From: Lachnospiraceae bacterium
GTDB taxonomy: Bacteria > Bacillota > Clostridia > Lachnospirales > Lachnospiraceae
DNA: 64,000 nucleotides
Assembly: GCA_015057085.1 (NCBI GenBank)
Contig: SVFB01000010.1
Span: 1 to 64,000, forward strand
Direction of reading: 5' to 3'
Shown here: positions 1-9,059 of the stretch, one piece after another
Layout of the letters: each line of letters opens with the position of its first letter
Numbering within the stretch: position 1 is the stretch's first letter
Translations under genes and position numbers: made by a program
The notes under the pieces: model-generated
What the model saw: the letters and a program-made list of their open reading frames with translations, nothing else
What the model was told of the DNA's origin: nothing
Databases searched by the model: none

Positions 1-138
1 TGGGTTAGTATGTTCCCCACATCCAGCTTCCTTCAGATTCCGTCTCGCGGCGGACACCCTTGCTTTCGGCTATATCCTTCCCACTACCGGGCGGATTCGG
101 GACTTTAACCCGTTAGAAACGTGCGCCGCTAGGCGCAC
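1..138 (-). mobile_element. Group II intron, 5' end of ribozyme (partial)
   Basis: Read on the minus strand, the segment begins with GTGCGCC, a typical group II 5' splice-site start (GUGYG). It continues with landmarks of domain I: AAAGTCCCGAAT, GCAAGGGTGTCCG, and CGGAATCTGAAGGAAGC. No protein is visible here; the rest of the intron, probably with a reverse transcriptase/maturase, lies outside the left edge. It sits directly behind a terminator-type hairpin (142-177), which is the known target preference of class C introns. The class itself is inferred from that position. Confidence 0.82.
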
Positions 139-141
139 CGC

Positions 142-177
142 AAACCCCCCCGCAGGCCACTGGTCTGCGAGGGGTTT
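142..177 (-). terminator. Terminator-like hairpin at the intron insertion point
   Basis: The arms AAACCCC-TCGCAG and CTGCG-GGGGGGTTT form a stem of about 13 pairs around a 9-base loop, downstream of the minus-strand SDR gene. The normal U tract would be expected on the left side, but there the exon gives TTTGCG and then the group II intron begins. The intron has therefore landed in the tail of the SDR gene's terminator. Confidence 0.7.
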
Positions 178-222
178 AGTGTGTTTCTATTCTAGTGTGT
201 TTTACGATATTCTGCAATTGGA

Positions 223-999
223 TTACATACTTGTGTATCCACCGTCAACCGGGAGGATTACACCGTTTACATATGTAGATGCAGGTGCTGCAAGGAAGAT
301 TGCTGCAGAATCAAGCTCGCCTTCCTTTCCGTATCTTGCCATAGGAATCATGGTCTTCGCATAGTTCTGGAAGAACTCAGATTCTAATGTTTCCTTGGTA
401 AGAGGTGTCTCAAAATATCCAGGACAAATTGCATTTACAGTGATGCCCTTATCGCCCCATTCTGCTGCAAGTGCTCTGGTTAAGTTTACAACACCACCCT
501 TTGCTGCATGATATGGAGAAGCAGGAGCAATCTTGTTTCCTACAAGACCATACATAGAAGCGATGTTGATGATACGTCCGTATCCGGCCGGAATCATTGC
601 TTTCTTTGCTACAGCACGAGCCATCTTAAATGATCCAAACAAGTCAATGTTCATCTCATTTGCGAACTGCTCATCTGTAATATCTTCTGCAGGAGCAACG
701 GCTCCGGTACCAGCGTTGTTAATTAAGATATCGATCTTACCCATTTCTTTGATAATGGTATCGACTGCGGTTTCAACTCGATCGGTGTCTGTAATATCGC
801 ACGCAACTCCGATTGCTTTTACCCCATAAGTATCGGAAATCTCTTTTGCTACCTCATCGATTAAGTTCTGACGACGTGCCAAACATACAATGTTTGCACC
901 CTGGCTCGCAAGAGCCTTTGCCATCTGAACACCGAGTCCTGTAGATGCGCCTGTTACTACTGCAACGCGATCTGTAAGATCAAAATACTTGTTTGCCAT
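223..999 (-). CDS. SDR family NAD(P)-dependent oxidoreductase
   Basis: Classical short-chain dehydrogenase of 258 aa. It has the Rossmann cofactor motif TGASTGLG near residue 16, the NNAG motif near residue 92 and the catalytic YxxxK as YHAAK near residue 162, and it ends in the usual PVDGGY. The overall look is that of gluconate 5-dehydrogenase or 2-deoxygluconate 3-dehydrogenase, but the substrate cannot be fixed from sequence. The ORF track starts 19 codons upstream; I chose the ATG at 999 because GGAGGG lies 7 bases before it and the family begins there. It is a single gene; its terminator carries a group II intron. Confidence 0.93.
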   Translation of the reverse strand: MANKYFDLTDRVAVVTGASTGLGVQMAKALASQGANIVCLARRQNLIDEVAKEISDTYGVKAIGVACDITDTDRVETAVDTIIKEMGKIDILINNAGTGAVAPAEDITDEQFANEMNIDLFGSFKMARAVAKKAMIPAGYGRIINIASMYGLVGNKIAPASPYHAAKGGVVNLTRALAAEWGDKGITVNAICPGYFETPLTKETLESEFFQNYAKTMIPMARYGKEGELDSAAIFLAAPASTYVNGVILPVDGGYTSM

Positions 1000-1124
1000 G
1001 TTAAATCCCTCCAATAATTTATTTTTTGTAGCTATTTCATTATAACATCTGCACAATTTTTTTTAAATACTAACCTTGTATTCGTATTGTAACCGTACAG
1101 TGACCTGATTACCATTCAGTAACT

Positions 1125-2327
1125 TTAGCCCTTTTTCCCGATTCCGTATTCTTCCTCTACAAACTTTCGGAATACCGATAGCGAGCGCTTCACTTTTTCG
1201 GTGTCGATACAATAAGCCATTCTGAAATATCCAGGGCATCCAAAATTATCTGCCGGGACCAATATCAAATCATATTTCTTTGCTTTCATACAAAATGCAT
1301 TTGCATCTTCTTCCAATGCCTTCGGGAAAATATAGAAGGTTCCTCCCGGTTTGACCACGGTAAATCCCATATCCACAAGGGCATCATAAATCAGATTCAT
1401 ATTGGTTTCATATACGGACAAATCACTTGTCTCATCGATGACCTTTGCCACCGCCAGCTGCGAAGTAGATGCAGGACAATTATGGCCGATTCCGCGACTG
1501 ATTTGTCCCATAATCACAGCCAATACGTCTGCGTCCGTACATCTTGGATTCACTGCCACATAGCCAATTCTTTCTCCCGGCAGAGATAGACTCTTAGAGA
1601 ATGAATAGCAAGATAATGTATTATCATAAAATTTGCTTGGATAAGGACTGTCTGCCCCTTCGAAGACAATCTCTCGATACGGTTCATCCGAAATCAGGAA
1701 AATATCGTGTCCGAACTGTTTTTGCTTTGCTTCCAAAACTGCTGCCAACCGCTTGATGGTTTCTGTGCTGTAGGCAATTCCGGATGGATTATTCGGCGTA
1801 TTGATCAGTACCGCCATGGTCTTCTCGTTAATCATTTCTTCAAAGGCTTCGAAATTAATCTGGAAATCCTTTGTATTTGGCGGTACTACCTTCATGATTG
1901 CGCCGGTTCTTCCGATGTATTGCGCATACTCAGGGAAAAACGGGGCGAATACGATGATTTCGTCTCCCGGCTCTGTCACTGCACGAAATGCATGTGCCAA
2001 TGCGCCTGCCGCACCGCTTGCCATGAAGATATGTTTCGTATCATAATCCATATCAAATCTGCGATTCAGGCTGTCTGCCACTGTTTTCCTGACCCATTCA
2101 ATTCCCAGGGAAGGGCTGTATCCGTGGATTTCCATTGGATTTTTGTTTTGATACATATCGATGACTGCATCGGTATATCCCTGTGCCGTAGGCACGCTTG
2201 GATTTCCCAAACTATAGTCAAATACATTTTCGTATCCGATTTCTTTTCCGCGTGCAGTCGCATATTCGCTGAGTTCACGGATAATGGACTTTCCGGAAAG
2301 CAAGGCTTTATAACTTTGATTGATCAT
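1125..2327 (-). CDS. Pyridoxal phosphate-dependent aminotransferase (class I/II)
   Basis: About 400 aa, fold type I aminotransferase related to aspartate aminotransferases. Visible motifs are the substrate/cofactor loop NTPNNPSG, the aspartate region SDEPYRE, and the PLP-binding lysine in SFSKSLSLPGERIGY. It transfers an amino group between an amino acid and a 2-oxo acid; the substrate is unknown. The start at 2327 has GAGG 9 bases upstream; an alternative ATG at 2369 (AGGA close by) would add 14 residues. It is separated from the upstream operon by a terminator (2411-2440), so it is probably transcribed on its own. Confidence 0.92.
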   Translation of the reverse strand: MINQSYKALLSGKSIIRELSEYATARGKEIGYENVFDYSLGNPSVPTAQGYTDAVIDMYQNKNPMEIHGYSPSLGIEWVRKTVADSLNRRFDMDYDTKHIFMASGAAGALAHAFRAVTEPGDEIIVFAPFFPEYAQYIGRTGAIMKVVPPNTKDFQINFEAFEEMINEKTMAVLINTPNNPSGIAYSTETIKRLAAVLEAKQKQFGHDIFLISDEPYREIVFEGADSPYPSKFYDNTLSCYSFSKSLSLPGERIGYVAVNPRCTDADVLAVIMGQISRGIGHNCPASTSQLAVAKVIDETSDLSVYETNMNLIYDALVDMGFTVVKPGGTFYIFPKALEEDANAFCMKAKKYDLILVPADNFGCPGYFRMAYCIDTEKVKRSLSVFRKFVEEEYGIGKKG

Positions 2328-2410
2328 ATTTCTAATCCTCTTGAATCCTCTTGTAATGTTGTTTCTCATTGATTCCTACAGCTTCTTATTATAACCTTAC
2401 GCAAAACAAA

Positions 2411-2440
2411 AACCAATCCCCGCGATGGGAATTGGCTTTC
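2411..2440 (-). terminator. Rho-independent terminator of the peptide-transport operon
   Basis: On the minus strand CCAATTCCC - loop - GGGGATTGG is followed by TTTTTGTTTT. It lies directly downstream of the metallo-beta-lactamase-fold gene and closes the operon that starts at 10748. Confidence 0.75.
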
Positions 2441-2461
2441 GTTTGTTTTCATATTTAGGCA

Positions 2462-3343
2462 TTATATTTTTCCATAATGGAAAACATGATTTTTATAAAC
2501 AAATTGTTTTTTTGATTGGTTTCCAAATCCACCTTTAGGAATATCTTCTACATGAGGCATTTGACAATCATATACTCTATGCCCATTATAGTTTTTCTGC
2601 TCCCGAGGCGGATGATTGCCCCTCTCCGTAGGACTTTCAGATTTCTCTCCCGCTATAATCTTTTCAGCAGCCTCATAAAAAATGTCGAATTCCTCAGCAG
2701 GAAGTATTTCCGGACCGCCGCACAGGAAATCAAAATCTTTTCTATATGGAAGAATAAGATCCAGCTTTTCTTTCCATGCGCTTACACTTCCGGAGAAATT
2801 TTTCATACCAGGCATAAACTCGTCACCTGTAAAAAGCATTCTGTTTTCTTGATCTAAGATTGCAATTCCATCTTCCGTGTGATCACCAATTCGAAAGAAT
2901 CGAAAACTTCTTCCCGGAATTGCCAACACATCGCCGGTTCCAACAACTTGCTTCACATAGGAATCCTTAAAAAAATCCATCCCTTCAAAACTTTTGTATG
3001 GAACAGAAACCTTATCTACTGCCTCTTTTCCCATGTATGCTTTATCAAAATAACAATTATTTGCACTATGATCAAAATGATGATGTGTATTGATTACCCA
3101 CGGAACTTCTTTTCCACATAGGCGTTCTAAGAATTCCCTAAGATTTCCGGCTCCGTATCCGGTATCAATTGCTACTGCAAAATCATTTCCGGCGGCCAGA
3201 TAATGATAATCTCCCGAACTCATAATTTGCCATGTATTCTGACTTATTTGCTTTACTTCATAATATGGTTCATCCATTGGAGTATATGAACCGTCCTTGT
3301 GGCGAATCAGGATATCATGTTTAGATGAAAAATCAACTAGCAT
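2462..3343 (-). CDS. MBL-fold metallohydrolase
   Basis: About 293 aa. The zinc signature HxHxDH is present as THHHFDH, with further ligand candidates in GDHTEDG and the late TGDEF segment, so it is probably a zinc-dependent hydrolase (glyoxalase II / lactonase / beta-lactamase superfamily). The ORF-track start at 3448 reads into the upstream gene; the ATG at 3343 has GGAGG at 8 bases and sits 2 bases after the upstream stop. It is the last gene of the peptide-transporter operon, so it may process the imported compound, but its substrate is unknown. Confidence 0.88.
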   Translation of the reverse strand: MLVDFSSKHDILIRHKDGSYTPMDEPYYEVKQISQNTWQIMSSGDYHYLAAGNDFAVAIDTGYGAGNLREFLERLCGKEVPWVINTHHHFDHSANNCYFDKAYMGKEAVDKVSVPYKSFEGMDFFKDSYVKQVVGTGDVLAIPGRSFRFFRIGDHTEDGIAILDQENRMLFTGDEFMPGMKNFSGSVSAWKEKLDLILPYRKDFDFLCGGPEILPAEEFDIFYEAAEKIIAGEKSESPTERGNHPPREQKNYNGHRVYDCQMPHVEDIPKGGFGNQSKKQFVYKNHVFHYGKI

Positions 3344-3345
3344 AT

Positions 3346-4503
3346 CTATGACCTCCTCTCCTGCTCGAATAACCAGTCTCTGAGCGCTTCGATTTCGTAT
3401 GCATTCTTCCATGTTGACATATGATGAGCTCCGCCATCCGAATGCCATCCATCTGCAACCGTCTCCAATTTATATGGTGTAAAAATTATATTTGGATGAT
3501 GCGATAAAATTTCTTTTGCAATTTCATGGTAATACTCCTGCGGCTGGTGGTTCATGATAACTTGCCTTTCAACCTTTGCGCCCGCTCTTTCCATTGCAAC
3601 ACACATTTGATTCATAATCGGGAAAGCTTTCATATCGCCCTGTGAACATATCATCCACAAATTTTGTTTTTCCAGTCCCGGTATGGCTCTCTCATTCCAC
3701 TGTCCTGCCACCAGCAGTGAGCCTGCAAATAAGCTTGGATAGCGGATATTTAATACAATCGAAGACATGCATCCCATGGACTGTCCTGTGGTATAAATGC
3801 GATTTTGATCAACGCTGTAACTTTCTATAATATGATCCAATGCCTCTTTCGCATCTTCTAATCGTTTATCCACATTCCAATCATCGTCTACAATTGCAGG
3901 GCCTTCGAATTGTGGCGCAAATATAAAACACGGATGCTTCTCCTGCTCTTCCTCTTTTGCCCATATTAGTGCTCCAATTCCCTGCGCTAGAGTAAGTTTT
4001 GTTTCTTCTCCACATACACTTGCATCATGAATAAATTGGATAAGCGGATACTTCTTAGCCGGATCGTAATTCTTTGGAATATACAGATTATATCTTTGGT
4101 TATGAAAGGTTCCTTGAATAAACCGGTCCACGATTTCATCCTTGGCGCTTTCGGATTCTTCAAATTTTTCCCATTTTTCATATACCGTTCCATCAATTGC
4201 ATAGATATCCTTTGTTTGCTTTACTGAAACCTTCGCCTTTTCAAGAGTCGCCGGCTCCTTTGACCAGGGATTTCCCGGATGATACATATCAGCCGTTTCA
4301 TCATTTATATCTAATTCCAGATATATCTTGTTTTTCACTGCCACAATATTCGTAATTGTCCGATTCAATACAGCATAGCTCTCTAATTCTACGGACTCTT
4401 GCTTTATACTTTTTTCATATTCAATTACTGCCTCTACACATTTTTGCCCGCTTGCTGTTACTTTTGTTACCGCAGTTATGCTGAATAAATTTTTGTTTGT
4501 CAT
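3346..4503 (-). CDS. Esterase, PHB depolymerase / Esterase-D-like alpha/beta hydrolase
   Basis: 385 aa. An N-terminal beta-rich domain of about 120 residues (as in Ig-like esterase N-domains) precedes an alpha/beta-hydrolase domain. The nucleophile elbow is GQSMGC, and a late GWHSDGG supplies the likely catalytic histidine. No signal peptide is visible, so it should act in the cytoplasm. AGGG lies just before the ATG. It follows an oligopeptide importer and precedes an MBL hydrolase, which suggests that the imported substrate carries an ester or amide bond; that is inference only. Confidence 0.85.
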   Translation of the reverse strand: MTNKNLFSITAVTKVTASGQKCVEAVIEYEKSIKQESVELESYAVLNRTITNIVAVKNKIYLELDINDETADMYHPGNPWSKEPATLEKAKVSVKQTKDIYAIDGTVYEKWEKFEESESAKDEIVDRFIQGTFHNQRYNLYIPKNYDPAKKYPLIQFIHDASVCGEETKLTLAQGIGALIWAKEEEQEKHPCFIFAPQFEGPAIVDDDWNVDKRLEDAKEALDHIIESYSVDQNRIYTTGQSMGCMSSIVLNIRYPSLFAGSLLVAGQWNERAIPGLEKQNLWMICSQGDMKAFPIMNQMCVAMERAGAKVERQVIMNHQPQEYYHEIAKEILSHHPNIIFTPYKLETVADGWHSDGGAHHMSTWKNAYEIEALRDWLFEQERRS

Positions 4504-4528
4504 AGTTCCCTTTCATTCATTGACGAAA

Positions 4529-5215
4529 TTACGATATTCTATGTGCTTCGCCTTCAGGTAATACTAAGTCGTTGACTACTCTTTTAAATTTGATTCTTTT
4601 AAAAAAGTAATTGATTCCTATCACACAGGCGCAACAACCCATTACCCCTGTAATGAGCCACCATTCTTTTGCAGAACCTGACGTTGCAATCGTCACAGTT
4701 CCCATCATTACAGCCGTCGCAAATAGCATGAATGCGCAAATTGCAGATAGCATTTTAATTCTAATGCAGCTTGAATGGTGATCCCACCATGTCATTTTTC
4801 TTTTTGTTATCGCAAATCCGATAGTAGAAGCACACAACAAAAGCAAAAACAGGATTGACATAAACCCGGGAATCGCTACGATTTGTGAAACATTTACGAC
4901 ATATCCCGGTCTGGTCATTACGATGATATACATACACATCACCACAATTGACAAACCCATTAATCCGAGCTTTGTCAAAATCCATTTAGGCTCTGAACAA
5001 TCCTGTACGAACCAATCATCTGTATATACCCTTGTAATAGCATATCTTCCATTCGGTTTTTCGCTTCTGACTTCGGTATATCCGTGGAAATATTTATGAT
5101 ATCGATTATTATGACGAAATCCTGTCTCTGCGGACTCTCCAATACGTTGCTCTAGTTTCCAGTTCGCTTTGACTCCATATATGTCATTTCCTACTTTTTC
5201 TTTTACTTTGCTCAT
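4529..5215 (-). CDS. Uncharacterised membrane protein with 4 predicted TM helices
   Basis: 228 aa, family not recognised. A charged, aromatic N-terminal region of about 75 residues (HNNRYHKYFHGY, YTDDWF) is followed by four hydrophobic segments at roughly 80-98, 108-130, 152-175 and 182-200, and a short basic C-terminal tail. The gene lies between the transporter ATPase and the esterase with short gaps, so it belongs to the transport operon. It lacks the features of known ABC permeases. A role linked to the transporter is guessed from position only. Confidence 0.8.
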   Translation of the reverse strand: MSKVKEKVGNDIYGVKANWKLEQRIGESAETGFRHNNRYHKYFHGYTEVRSEKPNGRYAITRVYTDDWFVQDCSEPKWILTKLGLMGLSIVVMCMYIIVMTRPGYVVNVSQIVAIPGFMSILFLLLLCASTIGFAITKRKMTWWDHHSSCIRIKMLSAICAFMLFATAVMMGTVTIATSGSAKEWWLITGVMGCCACVIGINYFFKRIKFKRVVNDLVLPEGEAHRIS

Positions 5216-5225
5216 TTTTTACCTG

Positions 5226-6176
5226 CTAATCATTAATTTCTTTAACTCTGCAACAAGAAACATAATGTTTCGGCTCTACTTCTATAAGCTTTTGCTGCTG
5301 TTTGCAACTTTCTGTTGCATATGGACAACGTGCTGCAAATCTGCATCCCGGTTCCGGATTGATTGCTGAAGTGATTTCACCTTTCAGTTGAACCCTCTTC
5401 ATCGGATGATCCAGATCAATGGACGGAATTGCTGATAACAGCGCCTTTGTATATGGATGTAACGGTCTCAAAAACAGTTCCTTTGATGGAGAGGTCTCCA
5501 CCAGCTGTCCCAAATACATTACGCATATGTCATCTGAAATATGCCTGACGACCGATAAATCGTGCGTGACAAACATATATGTAAGTTGCATTTGCTCCTG
5601 AAGGTCCATCAACAGATTTAATACCTGAGCCTGAATGGAAACATCAAGTGCCGAAACCGGTTCATCACACATGATAAATTCCGGATTCAAGGCCAATGCT
5701 CTTGCAATTCCTACTCTTTGTCGTCTTCCGCCATCCATTTCATGCGGATACGCCAAGCGCAATCTATCTTCGATTCCTACTAAATCCATTAATTCTTCCG
5801 CGCGCTGATTGATTTCACTTCTGCTGAATCTATGCGCTTCCTGCAAAGGTTCTTTAATCGTGGATTCAACTGAAGAACGCGGATTTAAACTGGAATATGG
5901 ATCCTGAAATACGATACTCACCTTTTCTCTGAGTTTTCGTAGATCCTTTCCTTTTGCATATGTAATATCTTCACCATTTAATCGAACGGTTCCTTCTGTG
6001 GCATCCAAAAGTCTTATGATGGTTCGTCCCAAAGTGCTTTTTCCACATCCGGATTCCCCTACCACTCCCATGGTATGGCCTTTTTCGATAGACAGTGTAA
6101 TATCATCTACTGCGTGATTTACGCCAGCTCCAACCTGAAAATATTTCTTTAGATGTTCTACCTCTAGTAATGCCAT
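5226..6176 (-). CDS. Oligopeptide/dipeptide ABC transporter ATP-binding protein (OppF/DppF type)
   Basis: 316 aa. Walker A is GESGCGKST, Walker B is FIMCDEP with SALD, the H-loop is VTHDLS, and there is a C-terminal oligopeptide-type Cys cluster (GCRFAARCPYATESC). The ABC signature reads MDGGRRQRVGIARAL, where most OppF proteins have FSGGQRQR, so one signature serine is replaced by aspartate. The start at 6176 has AGGAG 9 bases upstream and lies one base beyond the stop of the OppD-like gene, giving tight coupling. It forms the heterodimeric ATPase with the next gene. Confidence 0.92.
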   Translation of the reverse strand: MALLEVEHLKKYFQVGAGVNHAVDDITLSIEKGHTMGVVGESGCGKSTLGRTIIRLLDATEGTVRLNGEDITYAKGKDLRKLREKVSIVFQDPYSSLNPRSSVESTIKEPLQEAHRFSRSEINQRAEELMDLVGIEDRLRLAYPHEMDGGRRQRVGIARALALNPEFIMCDEPVSALDVSIQAQVLNLLMDLQEQMQLTYMFVTHDLSVVRHISDDICVMYLGQLVETSPSKELFLRPLHPYTKALLSAIPSIDLDHPMKRVQLKGEITSAINPEPGCRFAARCPYATESCKQQQKLIEVEPKHYVSCCRVKEIND

Positions 6177-6177
6177 G

Positions 6178-7155
6178 TTATGCTTCTCCTTTCGAAATCT
6201 GATAGCAACGCACATAATGGCCTTTTTCTACCTCTATCATTGGTACGTCAGTCTGTGATTTGCTACAGTTTTCTGCCTTCGGACATCTAGGACAGAACTT
6301 ACATCCCTTAGGCAAGTTTGTAGGGTCCGGTGGAAGACCTTTAATCGGGCTGAGTCGTTTGGAATCATCATCGAGTTTCGGAAGTGAGCCAAACAGCCCT
6401 AATGTATATGGGTGCATCGGATTTCTAAATATATGTTCCTTTGTTCCGCTTTCCACAATCTCTCCGGCATAGATGACAGCAACCTGATCGCAGGTCTCTG
6501 CCACAACACCCAAGTCATGCGTAATCAGAATCATAGATGTATTAAACTTATCTTTTAAGGCTTTAATCATCTCTAGGACTTGAGCCTGAATCGTTACATC
6601 AAGTGCAGTTGTTGGCTCATCCGCCAAAAGAAGCTCCGGATTGCATGCCAATGCCATAGCAATCACGACTCTTTGCTTCATTCCTCCGGAAAACTGATGC
6701 GGATAATCATAAAAACGTAATGCTGTAATTCCTACCATTTCCAGCATTTCAATCGTTTTTTTCTTTGCATCCTCTCTGGAAATATGATTATGCTGCAATA
6801 CGACTTCGCTGATTTGCTCACCAACTGTCATTGTTGGGTTTAATGCGGTCATAGGATCCTGAAAAATCATTGCAATCTTGTTTCCTCGTACCTTTTGCAT
6901 TTCTTTCTCAGGAAGTTCCAGCAACTCTTGTTGGTCCAATTTGATGCTACCGGCTTTAATCTTTGCCGGCGGAGTCTGCAGTATTCGTAGGATTGCCTTT
7001 GCGATTGTCGTTTTTCCTGCTCCTGTTTCTCCCACAAGACCGATCGTCTCGCCTTTTTTTAGCTCTATATCAACTCCGTTTACCGCCTGAACAATTTCTC
7101 CTCCAGAGGAATATTCAACCACCAAATTTTGAATTGATAAATAATTCTCGTTCAT
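6178..7155 (-). CDS. Oligopeptide/dipeptide ABC transporter ATP-binding protein (OppD/DppD type)
   Basis: 325 aa. Walker A GETGAGKTT, signature FSGGMKQRV, Walker B LLADEPTTALD, H-loop LITHDLG, and the C-terminal oligo_HPY-type cysteine motif (GCKFCPRCPKAENC). It hydrolyses ATP on the inner face of the membrane to power import through the two permeases encoded just upstream. AGAGGAG precedes the ATG. The stop nearly overlaps the OppF-like start. Confidence 0.93.
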   Translation of the reverse strand: MNENYLSIQNLVVEYSSGGEIVQAVNGVDIELKKGETIGLVGETGAGKTTIAKAILRILQTPPAKIKAGSIKLDQQELLELPEKEMQKVRGNKIAMIFQDPMTALNPTMTVGEQISEVVLQHNHISREDAKKKTIEMLEMVGITALRFYDYPHQFSGGMKQRVVIAMALACNPELLLADEPTTALDVTIQAQVLEMIKALKDKFNTSMILITHDLGVVAETCDQVAVIYAGEIVESGTKEHIFRNPMHPYTLGLFGSLPKLDDDSKRLSPIKGLPPDPTNLPKGCKFCPRCPKAENCSKSQTDVPMIEVEKGHYVRCYQISKGEA

Positions 7156-7173
7156 TTTGATTCTCTCCTCTGC

Positions 7174-8049
7174 CTAGTCTTTCAATCTTGGATCCATTGC
7201 ATCACGCAAACCATCACCAAGCATATTAATTGCCAGAACCGTAATCAAAATTGCGATTCCCGGCCATATCATCATATGAGGATATTTCATAATGTAATCT
7301 CGTGCTGCAGAACACATTGCGCCCCATTCTGCCGCCGGCGGCTGTATACCTAAACCAATATAGGAAAGGCCTGCTGCCGCCATCATCGTTGCGCCGATTT
7401 GTCCCGTTGTTCCGACAATTGTCGGTGCAATGATATTTGGCATCATATGTTTATACATAATTTTCATCTTGGAGCAATTCATCGCTTTCGCAGCTTCTAA
7501 ATATTCCATTTCTCTCTCTTTTAATGCCATTGCTCTGGTTCCTCTGATTGAGCCCGGAATTCCTCCTACTGCCAAAGCAAATACCGTATAGCCAAATCCC
7601 GAACCGAGTGAGGCTGAGATGATAATCGCCAGCAAAGTTGCCGGGATTGCCATCCACACATCACAAATACGCATGACAATATTGTCTACCTGTCCACCAA
7701 AGTAACCTACCATGGTTCCAAAGAATACTCCGAATACCATTCCGATTACTGCACAGATTAATCCCAGCGAAAGGGAGTATCTTCCACCATAAATGATTCT
7801 GCTGAAGATATCTCTTCCTAAGTTGTCGCATCCCATGATATGCGCAGCGCTCGGGGGCTGATTTAATGCTGCATAATCCATATAATTCGGATCGTATGGA
7901 GCGACAAACGGTGCAAAAATTGCAGCTAAAATGATGATAAGTAAAACTATCAATCCGCCCATTGCGACTTTATTTTTCTTCAATCTACCCATGATTTGAG
8001 AGAATTGAGTTTGTCTTTTCCTTTGAGGGGCTTTCTTTTCTTTTGCCAC
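7174..8049 (-). CDS. Peptide ABC transporter permease (OppC/DppC type)
   Basis: 291 aa. An N-terminal cytoplasmic basic region (KEKKAPQRKRQ) is followed by a first TM helix near residue 30, the OppC N-domain motif YDPNYMDY, and a BPD_transp_1 core. The core includes the NLGRDIFSRIIYGGR signature and an EAA-like loop (EAAKAMNCSKMKIMYKHMMPN), and five or six TM helices are predicted. It pairs with the DppB-like permease ending 2 bases upstream. The substrate class (peptide or nickel-like) is known only at family level. Confidence 0.93.
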   Translation of the reverse strand: MAKEKKAPQRKRQTQFSQIMGRLKKNKVAMGGLIVLLIIILAAIFAPFVAPYDPNYMDYAALNQPPSAAHIMGCDNLGRDIFSRIIYGGRYSLSLGLICAVIGMVFGVFFGTMVGYFGGQVDNIVMRICDVWMAIPATLLAIIISASLGSGFGYTVFALAVGGIPGSIRGTRAMALKEREMEYLEAAKAMNCSKMKIMYKHMMPNIIAPTIVGTTGQIGATMMAAAGLSYIGLGIQPPAAEWGAMCSAARDYIMKYPHMMIWPGIAILITVLAINMLGDGLRDAMDPRLKD

Positions 8050-8051
8050 TT

Positions 8052-9008
8052 TTATTTGCCCCCTTTCTTGCTTCCGTAATTTTCGTATTGCGCTTTAATT
8101 CTCGGATCCAGATATGCATAGAACAAATCTACCAACAGCGTGATAACTGCTGAAAACAGTGCAAGTATCAATACCGATCCTCTGATAACCGGATAATCTC
8201 GACTTGTAACGCCTGTCAGCAGGTATTGACCGATTCCCGGGAAAGAGAACACCTGCTCAATGACCACAGTTCCGCCTACTACCATTGCCAGCTGCATTCC
8301 CAAAGCATTTACAACAGGAATCAGTGCATTTGGCAGCATATGTTTATAGATGACAACTCTCTCTGAGAGACCTTTTGCCCTTGCGGTTGTAACAAAGTCT
8401 GCACGAATTGTCTCAAGTACTGCGGATCGTGTCATTCTCGCATTCATCGCAATTCCCGATAAAGAATTGGCCAAAACAGGCATAATCCAATAGCTGATAC
8501 CACCTATACCGTACGGAGGGAGCCAACCCATTTTTACAGAAAACAGTACAACCATCATCAGTGCCAGCCAGAACTGCGGCACAGAAATAAATACCATAGC
8601 CATAATCAGCAATCCTTGGTCCTGAAAACTGTTTCTGTGAATTGCGGCATTAACGCCCAATGGAATACCGATGATGATATTTAGCAAAATGGATATCAGT
8701 CCAAGGCCAAGTGTTCTTGGTAATCTTGTTGCAAATTCCTGAATAACCGGCGTTCCGTATACATAAGATTCTCCGAAATCAAATCGTAGAAAAACATCTC
8801 TTAAGAATGTTCCGAGCTGAACCAGAAACGGTCGATTCAACCCCATAATTTCCCGCTGTCTTTCTATATCTGCCTGAGTTGCTCCTGAACCTAATACAAT
8901 CTGGGCCGGATCTCCCGGGACAAACCACAGTATCACAAATATTACTATGGCAACGCTAAGCATGATTACAATAAGCCATAGTATTCTCTTTAATATGTAT
9001 TTCCACAT
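8052..9008 (-). CDS. Peptide ABC transporter permease (OppB/DppB type)
   Basis: 318 aa. It starts with the family opening WKYILKRILWLI, then shows the PGDPA motif, the LGL-rich core and the EAA loop (TTARAKGLSERVVIYKHMLPN), with six TM segments predicted. The ORF track begins at a GTG at 9020, but that GTG is itself part of the ribosome binding site AAAGGTGG; the ATG at 9008, 8 bases downstream, is the better start. It is cotranscribed with the lipoprotein gene upstream. Confidence 0.93.
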   Translation of the reverse strand: MWKYILKRILWLIVIMLSVAIVIFVILWFVPGDPAQIVLGSGATQADIERQREIMGLNRPFLVQLGTFLRDVFLRFDFGESYVYGTPVIQEFATRLPRTLGLGLISILLNIIIGIPLGVNAAIHRNSFQDQGLLIMAMVFISVPQFWLALMMVVLFSVKMGWLPPYGIGGISYWIMPVLANSLSGIAMNARMTRSAVLETIRADFVTTARAKGLSERVVIYKHMLPNALIPVVNALGMQLAMVVGGTVVIEQVFSFPGIGQYLLTGVTSRDYPVIRGSVLILALFSAVITLLVDLFYAYLDPRIKAQYENYGSKKGGK

Positions 9009-9059
9009 ATTTTTATCCACCTTTTTGTGTAAAATTACATCACAATTTTTGTACGCAAT

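Noticed and set aside
179-364. 61-aa ORF between the terminator and the SDR gene
   Set aside because: It is antisense to the end of the SDR gene and starts inside the terminator region.
1707-2372. 221-aa plus-strand ORF opposite the aminotransferase
   Set aside because: It lies fully antisense to a well-recognised gene, with no ribosome site and a Cys/His-rich random composition.
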